A stretch of 64,000 nt of DNA, from assembly GCF_012489685.1 (NCBI RefSeq), contig NC_080043.1, forward strand, positions 67,387,920-67,451,919. The letters run 5' to 3'. How positions within the stretch are numbered: position 1 is the first letter of the stretch; the number at the start of each line of letters is the position of its first letter. This document shows, piece by piece, positions 56,974 to 64,000 of this stretch. The translations under genes were made by a program, and so were the position numbers. The DNA is from Lotus japonicus (Eukaryota > Streptophyta > Magnoliopsida > Fabales > Fabaceae). The notes beneath the pieces are model-generated. The model made no database searches. It was not told the DNA's origin and saw only the letters and a list, made by a program, of their open reading frames with translations.

Positions 56974-58857
56974 ATGTCTCAAAGTTCAGGAAAGAAGGAA
57001 TCTGTCAAGGCCAAGATTGAAAGGACTGCTAAAGGAGTCAAGGGTATGGGTTTGAAGAGTGATTCTTCTCAACCATCTTCTGTGTCCAAGAAAGCTCCCA
57101 AGAAGATGAGATCACGAAACCCAACGTGTAAGGGCTACAAATCACAGGTCAAGAATAGCAAAGCCCTAAATGTTCCTATCCTTGAGGATGTTCCTGACGA
57201 AGAGGAAATCAATGATGAAGATTCTCCTGTGAAATCGCCCCCTGATGTTGTACCTGATGTTGAGACATCTGGGTCTAAGGAAAGTTCTGCTCAAGAAAAA
57301 CCTGGAAAGGATTCCACTTCTCATGAAGACTCAGGTGGTGCTACCCAGCCTGATATCTCTGTTTCATCCCCTTCAAAGGATACTGATCCGAAGAATGGTA
57401 ACTCTGAGGGTATCAATTCTGAAGAGCCAATCCAGGCTCCAGCCTCTGTTCAGAACATCTCTGATGATGATTCTGATGATGTTCCTCTGACCGAGTCCTT
57501 TGCTGATAGTGTTGCTGCGAGGATGAAGAAGAAAAGAAGGGGTTCTTCTCCTGAAGTCACTCTTACTCCATCAAAGAAATCCAAGTCTTCACCTATAACC
57601 TACAAGTCACGACAGGCTAGTGTGAAGAGTAAGGGAAAGCACAAGGAAGACAAGACTCCCACTGAGAAGAAGAAGAGGAAGATTCCAGTTGCAGACTCTG
57701 AGTCAGATGTTGAAGTCGGTGTCCAGGACATTCGATCTTCCGAGAAAAAGAAGTTTTCTGGTAAGCGTATCCCTCAGAATGTTCCTGCTGTTCCTATTGA
57801 TAGAGTGTCTTTCCACTTAGAAGAGAATGTTCAGAAGTGGAAGTTTGTTTGCAAGAGGAGAATGGCCAAGGAAAGGGAAGATGGTTCTGATGTTCTTGAA
57901 TGCAGAGATGTAATTGCACTGATTGAGAAAGCAGGTCTGATGAGGACTATTCAGAATGTTGGACGGTGCTATGAGAAGCTTGTGAGAGAGTTCTTGGTGA
58001 ATCACTCTGTTGATGTGGGACTTCCTGATAGTGCAGAATTCAGGAAAGTGTATGTGCGGGCTGAATGTGTGATGTTCTCACCTGCTGTGGTCAATCAAAC
58101 ACTTGGAAGAAGTGCTATTGAATTTGTTGGTGAAGAAGTGTCTATGGATGATGTTGCCAAGGAGGAGCTTACTGCAGGTCATGTGAAGAAGTGGCCCAGC
58201 AAGAAGTTGTTGTCTACTGGAAATCTGAGTGTGAAGTATGCTATCCTTAACAGGATTGGTGCTGTGAATTGGATTCCTACTCAGCATACCTCTGGTGTTT
58301 CTGCAACGCTTGCAAAATTGATCTATAGGATTGGCAAGTCTATTGCTTTTGATTTTGGAACTTTTGTGTTTGAGCAGACTTTGAAGCATGCTGATACTTG
58401 TGCTGTGAAGCTGCCTGTTTCATTTCCTTCACTTCTTACTGAGATCATTCTAAAGCAACATCCTCATATTCTCAGAGCTGATGATGTGGCTATGTCTCGT
58501 GGTGTTCCAATCACTTTGGATCAACGTTTGTTTATGAAGCCACATGTCCTAGACATTGCCATGCCAACCAGCAGGACAACTGTCCCTCCTGTGACTGAAT
58601 CTGGCACTCAGGCCATAATTGCTGAATTACAGGAAGTCTCCAAGGCTTTGCAGGAGACAATTAGAGTGAGCACTGCCAGGAAGCTCAAAGTTGATGCTTT
58701 GCTACTCAAGCTGCAGGAAGAAGTACGCCAAGGTGGTGAACAAAGTGCTACTGCTACAGCTGCTCAGCATGTGAGCAATGAAGAGGAGGAAGGATCTTAT
58801 GAGAGTAAAGAGGAGAGTGCGGAAGGATCAGGAGAGGAGTCTAGTTCTGAAGACTAG
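56974..58857 (+). CDS. SIRE-like third (env-position) ORF, about 627 residues, intact
   Basis: Open without a break to 58857; the frame is open from 56755. I choose MSQSSGKKESVKAK as start, 237 bp after the pol stop, though MYSVCICSQF at 56941 is possible. N-terminal half is basic/acidic, Ser-, Lys- and Pro-rich and disordered, with NLS-like KKKRKIP and KKKRRG. Middle part (KLVREFLVNHSVDVGLPDSA, FRKVYVRAECVMFSP) resembles the putative plant transposon protein domain. C-terminal part has a helical segment (IIAELQEVSKALQETIRV) and an acidic Glu/Ser tail. No signal peptide or clear transmembrane segment, so I would not call it a glycoprotein. SIRE-type elements carry such an ORF after pol; its role is unknown. 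Confidence 0.75.
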   Translation: MSQSSGKKESVKAKIERTAKGVKGMGLKSDSSQPSSVSKKAPKKMRSRNPTCKGYKSQVKNSKALNVPILEDVPDEEEINDEDSPVKSPPDVVPDVETSGSKESSAQEKPGKDSTSHEDSGGATQPDISVSSPSKDTDPKNGNSEGINSEEPIQAPASVQNISDDDSDDVPLTESFADSVAARMKKKRRGSSPEVTLTPSKKSKSSPITYKSRQASVKSKGKHKEDKTPTEKKKRKIPVADSESDVEVGVQDIRSSEKKKFSGKRIPQNVPAVPIDRVSFHLEENVQKWKFVCKRRMAKEREDGSDVLECRDVIALIEKAGLMRTIQNVGRCYEKLVREFLVNHSVDVGLPDSAEFRKVYVRAECVMFSPAVVNQTLGRSAIEFVGEEVSMDDVAKEELTAGHVKKWPSKKLLSTGNLSVKYAILNRIGAVNWIPTQHTSGVSATLAKLIYRIGKSIAFDFGTFVFEQTLKHADTCAVKLPVSFPSLLTEIILKQHPHILRADDVAMSRGVPITLDQRLFMKPHVLDIAMPTSRTTVPPVTESGTQAIIAELQEVSKALQETIRVSTARKLKVDALLLKLQEEVRQGGEQSATATAAQHVSNEEEEGSYESKEESAEGSGEESSSED

Positions 58858-59546
58858 TTTGCTATGTTCTTTTGCTATGTTCTTTTGTTTTTTTTTTTGT
58901 TTTTGGATGCACCCTTTGCAAATTTGTGCTAAAAAGGGGGAATAGTTTGTAGTTTGCGTTGAGATTGAAGATTCTATCTGCTATGTGGTCTGTAATATTT
59001 TGTGGTACTGCTGTGAAGACCTATGTTTCTACTGTGAAGTTGCTTCTGCTATGTGTGTTCTGATAGTGTTAGCTTTGGTTTGTTTAATTTGAAGACAAGT
59101 TCAAGACAATGGCTATGTTTGTTTCAAGAGGCATGTTCTGATAGCAGTATTTTTTTCCTGATGGCGTTACTTCTGAAACGTTACTTCTGAAACGTTATTT
59201 CTGAAACGTTACTTCTGATAGTAGTACTTCTGATCATGTGCGGTTAGCTTCTGATAGTAGTACTTCTGATCATGTGCTGCCAGCTTCTGATGGTAGTATT
59301 TCTGATACTATGATGTTCAAGTTGATCTATTTTGGTGTCATCATGTGCTAAGGCTGATTGTACCTCTGGTTGTGTGTTTGTGCTGCTAAGTGGTATGTTC
59401 CGACTATGCCTTCTGAAGTATGGTAGTTGGTTGTGTAGATGCATCAGTTTGAGGGGGAGCTCTGACTAAGGGGGAGAATTGTTTCTCTTGTTTTTATCCT
59501 CTCTGATTGTGAGTTGTTTTAGACAAAATTTGACAAAGGGGGAGAT
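58858..59546 (+). other. SIRE-like 3' non-coding region and polypurine tract
   Basis: Has AAAAAGGGGGA (58931) and GAGGGGGAGC motifs and, just before the LTR, ACAAAGGGGGAGA (about 59533-59545) as polypurine tract. 59166-59310 holds short tandem repeats: GTTACTTCTGAAAC four times and a TAGTAGTACTTCTGATCATG block twice. Confidence 0.75.
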
Positions 59547-60408
59547 TGTTGGAACATGTTGCCATGCATTTTGTCTAAACAACCGATTGTCGAAGCCGAT
59601 GCCGTGGCATCTGACCTCGTGAAGCTAGGGCATCAGTCCTCAGCTTGTGTTTATGTTGTGGGCCCTCTGAAGATTTACTGAAGATATGTTTTTGAGTTAC
59701 TTAAGGAGCAAGTAGCTATTCCAGAAGGGTTTATTTGTTGAAACAATCTTTGTTAAAAGATTGGTTTCTATCTTTACTTGTGCAATAAGAAACCGAATCT
59801 ATCAAGATTGCGTTTTGAATTGCTGTTACTGCAATCTGTTTCTTCAGCCCGTGCCAACCCTAAAGCCCATGCTACCGCTGCTGAAGTCTATAAAAGGATG
59901 AAGACCTAAAACGTGAAGGCGTCGAAGCTGATAGAGAGAGATCGTGTGTTTTAGGATCTATTAATTGTGCTTTGTCCTTTGTTAGTTGTGAATCTATCTT
60001 TGCTCACTGATTCTATAAAGCAAAGAGAGATTCTTTGTTGTTTGATTGCGTTCAAACTCTACTTGTTCATTGTGTTTACCAATTACTGTGGCAGTGATTG
60101 AGAGAAAGTGAGAGGGGCTCTCATACTTAGGTTGAGATTCTAAGTAGAAATACACTGGAGAGATTAGGAAGTGAACTATGAACTGAGTTGTTCATGAGTG
60201 TCTGTAATTCCTGAATCTTGAGATAGTGGATTTCCTTTCTTTGGGTGCAAACCCTCCAGACGTAGGTGAAAGTTTTTCACTAAACTGGGTTAACAACTTC
60301 TGTGTGTTATTGTTTTGTTGTTAAGTTCTGTTTTACTTTTAAGCGATTGTCGAACCTCTTGTTCCAGCATCGTGCAGGACAATCGTATCAGAGCGAACCT
60401 GAATTACA
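59547..60408 (+). repeat. 3' LTR of the SIRE-like element
   Basis: TGTTGGAACATG to GAATTACA, followed by the target duplication AATGG. About 98% identical to the 5' LTR by eye. Confidence 0.92.
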
Positions 60409-60628
60409 AATGGAAACTATTTTTACAAGGAAAATTCATAAGATATTAAACAACCTCTAAACTTTTAAATAATGATAACAATCTCGGATGCAAGCTTAGG
60501 ACCGAAATATTAGTTTTGGAGAATGAGAAGTGTCGTCGAATCCAAGCTTTAGAGAAATTGTAAGTTTGGAGTATGTTGATACTCCTTCGCTCTTGGAGCA
60601 GTTTGTTTAGCCATCCAAGGGATGAGCC

Positions 60629-60845
60629 GAGAAGCTTCACTGAGGCGTGAGACCTCGTGAAAAGCATGGATCTTCACTGAGGCGTGAAACCTCGTGAACA
60701 ACATGAAACTTCACTGAAGCGTGAGACTTTGTGCAAGTGTGTAAATTCACTGAGGCGTGAGACCTCGTGAAAGCATAAAACTTCACTGAAGCGTGAGACT
60801 TCGTGATTGTATAAGACTTCACTGAAGCGTGAGACTTCGTGAAAG
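60629..60845 (+). repeat. 36-bp minisatellite, six copies, in the gypsy LTR
   Basis: Units read CTTCACTGARGCGTGAGACY followed by TCGTGAAAGCATAAA with small changes. Absent from the related solo LTR, which has a different 54-bp array instead. Confidence 0.85.
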
Positions 60846-62097
60846 CATCGACGACTCGAAGAGTTATCATGAGTGATTGCACTCTTTTTATGATTAATTG
60901 TATTTTGTCGCAGAATCGACATTTACCTTAGGGTATTCTTTATAGAGACATTAAGTTAGTTAGAACACGTGGCGACGTGTCGAGTGAGGTCGGAGACGTT
61001 GTTTGGCTAATCACTTTGCATTCATGCACTCATTTTGAGGTTAATACACGGCGGAATACCGGACCTTGGTGGATTCCAAAATGGTCATAAGACCCGGATT
61101 TCCATATAAGAACACTGCGGTGATTCTTAGTAGCAGACGGAAATGGCAGACCTTCGGGTTCACTGCTGATCTGACTACACTTTGTGTGGTCCCACCGTGG
61201 CTGGTGTTAGGGATGACTCATTGATGCCCATCCTTCCGGAATGCATCTTGTCAACCGGCATTGAATTTCACGCAACATGCATACTAACTTAGTCGCTGAG
61301 TGTGATTGATACTTGTTAAACCTATTTGATGCATGCTAATTGTTATTATCGTCTTTTATATTCATTGTGAAATATACAACTCTAGGATGCTATCTCTAAC
61401 TTATAAGCCTAAGTGGCTACCCCTTATCTTTACCTATTGGATCTATTATTTACATAATTCTTTGGAGTTGACCCTCGCGTCTTCTGTGTGTGCTTTGGCG
61501 GACTACGCCCTTTGTCAGATGTCCAGGGCGGACTGGGTTCACGATGGTTCACCCTTCGGGGGAAACTAGGTTGGATTGCTTGATCAGGAGGACTACGACT
61601 CATGGGTGGTCGACCCCGCAGGCCACCGAGCAACTTACTCGGGACAAGATTAGTGTAGGAGTAGAGTCATAGCTCTGACCGTCATGTTTATTTGGGGACA
61701 GGGTAGTTTCCTGCCGATAGCTTTTTGTGTGGTTTCACTACGGAAATCACAGAGAGTTGGTTGGACTAGGGGGTCTTGTTTTAGGCCGTTTGGGCTGACT
61801 TATTCTCTTTTTGAGGGACAGTGTTGCGGACACTTGACCTTTCTTTTGGATTGTACATTTTGCCTATGGGCGTTACTTTCTGTTACTTTCCGTCACTGGA
61901 GGTTACTCGTGACGAGGTTCGCTACTTACAGCGGGGGCTGTAAATATTATTGTATATTAGTTCTGTTATCTTTTGTTGTTGAGTTTCATTTCTTTCAGTT
62001 TTGAATTTTATTATCGAAAAAAAAATAATTCACGTTTTTACCGCTTTAAGTTTCTTTTTGGTTACTAAAGTGACGCCACCGAAATCGGAGTGTTACA

Positions 62098-62116
62098 CTG
62101 TGGTATCAGAGCTTGT
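62098..62116 (+). other. Primer-binding site of the gypsy element
   Basis: CTGTGGTATCAGAGCTTG directly after the LTR end at 62097; TGGTATCAGAGC is complementary to initiator-Met tRNA. Confidence 0.85.
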
Positions 62117-62308
62117 CGAGTCTTTCGGGAGTCTTTGGGGAATAGGTCTTCTGTGCTAGGTTGTGTGACTCTGCAAAGAGTGAAAATTGATTTTCTGCAA
62201 GCGATTTTTCGCTTAGAATTGATTGAAGTTATTGCTTGATCATATTGTATAGTTGTGCCAGAGACTATCTTGTGATGAGTACTAACTGTTTGTTTGACTA
62301 AGCATAGG

Positions 62309-62490
62309 ATGGTAAGCCCTGACCGAATGGCGAAGGCAATAGCTATAATGATTGAGGCAATGATGAACCAGGCTACTGAGGACGCTTACAGACGCGCTGA
62401 GGAGACTGCACCTGGGCAACCTCAACTACTAACCGGGGTGTCCAAGTACCAGCATAGTGGATTGGACCGAGCTGGAACTGGAGGACCAGT
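62309..62490 (+). pseudogene. Gypsy (Tekay/Del-like) gag N-terminus, interrupted
   Basis: MVSPDRMAKAIAIMIEAMMN, QATEDAYRRAEETA..., 61 residues before the second copia LTR cuts it at 62491. Start lies 212 bp after the LTR, typical of a leader. Assignment is by position after LTR and primer site; the few residues alone are not diagnostic. Confidence 0.55.
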
Positions 62491-64000
62491 TGTAAGATCA
62501 AGTTTTGATCTAGTAGTACAACTCTATGTTTTGATGATTACAAGTTAACCTTTTGATATGAACAATTGTGGTACTCTAACGTGTTTTTCTGAGTGTGCTA
62601 TTTACAGGCTCTGACCTCAACTCAATCTCACACAAATCAGAAGCACTGTGTATAAAGAGTGACCCAAGCAACGCTTTCGCATTCACCATGTTCAGTATGA
62701 ACAGTGGAAAAGCTTCAGAAGTTCTGAAGCTATACAAACTCTGATGTGGACTCAGTCGCTAGAAGCTCTGAAGATCCAGAAGTTCTGATAACCAAGAAAC
62801 ACTGAAGGTTCAGATGTTCTGATGGTGTAGAAGACTCTGAAGATCCAGAAGCTGAATAGTGGAAACTCTGAAGTCCAGAAGCAAGAAACTCTGAAGGCCA
62901 TGTTCTTCCCTCTGAGTTCAGAATCAGAAGATACAATGGTCAGAGGATCTGTGCTTTCCCTCTGACTCTGATCAACCGGCTTCACAAGTTCCAATATGAA
63001 GTATTCCCCTGATCAGAAGTCTCCTAGGTTAAAAGGTCAAGTCGCTATCCAAGTACAAAAGCAAGTGTACCTTCCTGACGACCTACCTAACGTTCTCAGC
63101 CACAGCAGAAGCTGGATTTTCCAGAACTGCCCTCCAACGGTAGCATTTCCCATGCAACGCTCAACCCTAATCCTTGGAGTATATATAAAGGCTGAAGATT
63201 GAAAGAAGCGGCGAAGAAACTAAGTAGAAGCAATACACACGCGCAAGACATATTCAAAATATTCTAAGCTTTCTTTCATCTTGAAATTCATTGTGTTTAC
63301 TATAAGCTTTTTAGAAGCACTTTCTTTGTAAACAAGAACTTCATATACAGTTGTATAGTTTGCCTTTAGGAGATCAAGGTTGATCGGATCCTAGAGAAGA
63401 CTAAGAGAGTGAATCTTAGTGTAAGCTAAGTCAGTGTAATTGTTAGTCACTTGTAGGTTTCAAGTGCAGTTGTAACTCTTACCTGATTAGTGGATTGCTT
63501 TCATTCTAAGAAGGAAGAAATCACCTTAACGGGTGGACTGGAGTAGCTTGAGTGATTTATCAAGTGAACCAGGATAAAATCCTTGTGTGCTTTTCTATCT
63601 CTTATCTTTAGCACTTAAGTTCTCGAAAGATTTGCCAAAATCTTTAAGGTGGAAGTCTTGTACTGAAAACGTTATTCAAACCCCCCCCTTTCTACCGTTT
63701 TTCATACCTTCAATTGGTATCAGAGCGCAAGTTCTGATTACCACACCTAACAGTGTTCAGTGATCCGGGCCGGTGTGAAAAACAATGGCTGCCACCACCA
63801 GTGAAACTCAAAGAGATGGTTACAAGGCAAAGCCTCCTATGTTCGATGGTCAAAGGTTCGAATATTGGAAAGATAGACTGGAAAGTTTCTTTCTGGGTTT
63901 CGATGCAGATCTCTGGGATATTATTGTGGATGGCTATGAGCGTCCAGTTGATGCAGATGGCAAGAAGATCCCAAGGTCAGAGATGATTGCAGAACAAAAG
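62491..64000 (+). mobile_element. Second SIRE-like copia element, 5' part
   Basis: 5' LTR 62491-63712 (1,222 bp; TGTAAGATCAAG to CATACCTTCA), primer site ATTGGTATCAGAGC at 63713, gag from 63785. Left 5-bp flank CCAGT (62486-62490). The LTR has CAGAAGCTCTGAAG-type short repeats (62690-62900) and TATA-like TATATATAAAGG (about 63180). Rest of the element is beyond the window. Confidence 0.88.
63785..64000 (+). CDS. SIRE-like gag N-terminus, partial
   Basis: Open for 72 codons to the window end: MAATTSETQRDGYKAKPPMF, DGQRFEYWKDRLESFFLGFD, ADLWDIIVDGYERPVD. The F-YW-xRxxxF and DLWDI-DGY words are typical of copia gag (DUF4219/UBN2). No break in this part. Different from the gag of the first element, so the two belong to separate families of the lineage. 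Confidence 0.85.
   Translation, partial: MAATTSETQRDGYKAKPPMFDGQRFEYWKDRLESFFLGFDADLWDIIVDGYERPVDADGKKIPRSEMIAEQK

Larger units (their letters stand above)
50961..60408 (+). mobile_element. Complete SIRE-like copia retrotransposon, 9.4 kb
   Basis: Two LTRs (50961-51837, 877 bp, and 59547-60408, 862 bp), TSD AATGG on both sides (50956-50960, 60409-60413), primer site, gag, pol, a third ORF and a polypurine tract. LTRs differ at about 16-17 sites counted by eye plus a 15-bp indel, so about 2% diverged. Inserted in the gypsy LTR. Confidence 0.93.
48876..62097 (+). mobile_element. 5' LTR of a Tekay/Del-like gypsy element, split by a copia insertion
   Basis: LTR begins TGTAAGACCCAAG at 48876 and ends GAGTGTTACA at 62097; the copia element 50961-60408 lies inside. 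Without it the LTR is about 3.77 kb, long as in Tekay/Del elements. Relative of the solo LTR 37005-39984. Left 5-bp flank CTCTA; the other end is outside the window. Followed by a primer site and a gag start. Confidence 0.78.

Noticed and set aside
60629..60845. Regular short repeats that could suggest a CRISPR array
   Set aside because: The units are contiguous with no unique spacers and lie in a plant LTR, so it is a minisatellite.

Overview
The window is plant nuclear DNA from a eudicot. A legume is my best guess, because the SIRE-like copia, Athila-like and long-LTR gypsy elements and the many small TIR elements are of kinds abundant in that family, but nothing here proves it. It is a gene-poor, transposon-dense interval: a few host genes, most of them partial, sit among several generations of nested insertions. 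Almost every boundary below was set by reading terminal repeats and target-site duplications (TSDs) by eye.

Left part, 1-9,800: the first three coding exons of a LacZ-type (GH2) beta-galactosidase gene run off the left edge on the minus strand. Next comes a nest: a foldback MITE (arms near 1,520-1,631 and 8,737-8,850) split by a 7.1-kb Mutator-like element (1,632-8,736), which itself holds a 4.8-kb minus-strand Helitron (2,308-7,077, carrying an SF3B1-like gene scrap) and a 0.9-kb PIF/Harbinger-type element (7,261-8,169). Middle-left, 9,830-20,660: six decayed copies of a trypsin-like (Deg-type) protease fragment in tandem, three of them in about 1.74-kb units, interrupted by an unrecognised gene fragment (16,768-17,651) and a Helitron end. 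20,663-25,450: a rearranged Athila-like gypsy remnant with protease, gag and a post-pol ORF preceded by an intron, hit by a hAT-type element.

Centre, 26,760-33,150: an ARL2/TITAN5-like small GTPase gene (plus strand, coding exons 27,505-31,338) that keeps its splice sites and frame but lacks the exon carrying the G3 (switch II) motif. It holds a foldback element, an LTR scrap and a Harbinger-type MITE in introns and a 1.1-kb MULE in its 3' UTR. Converging on it is the last exon of a Maf-like gene. A 5'-truncated LINE (33,470-41,361) carries two solo LTRs, and beyond it lie a GH3 (auxin/jasmonate amido-synthetase) pseudogene and a second, minus-strand LINE that is also split by insertions.

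Right part, 46,400-64,000: intergenic DNA, then a gypsy element of probable Tekay/Del type whose roughly 3.8-kb 5' LTR (48,876-62,097) was hit by a complete 9.4-kb SIRE-like copia element (50,961-60,408, TSD AATGG), and whose gag was hit by a second SIRE-like copia (62,491 to beyond the edge). The first copia element is young: its LTRs differ at about 16-17 sites plus one 15-bp indel. Its gag and pol are disabled but its third ORF is open. The host genes do not form a pathway; the theme of the window is serial insertion.
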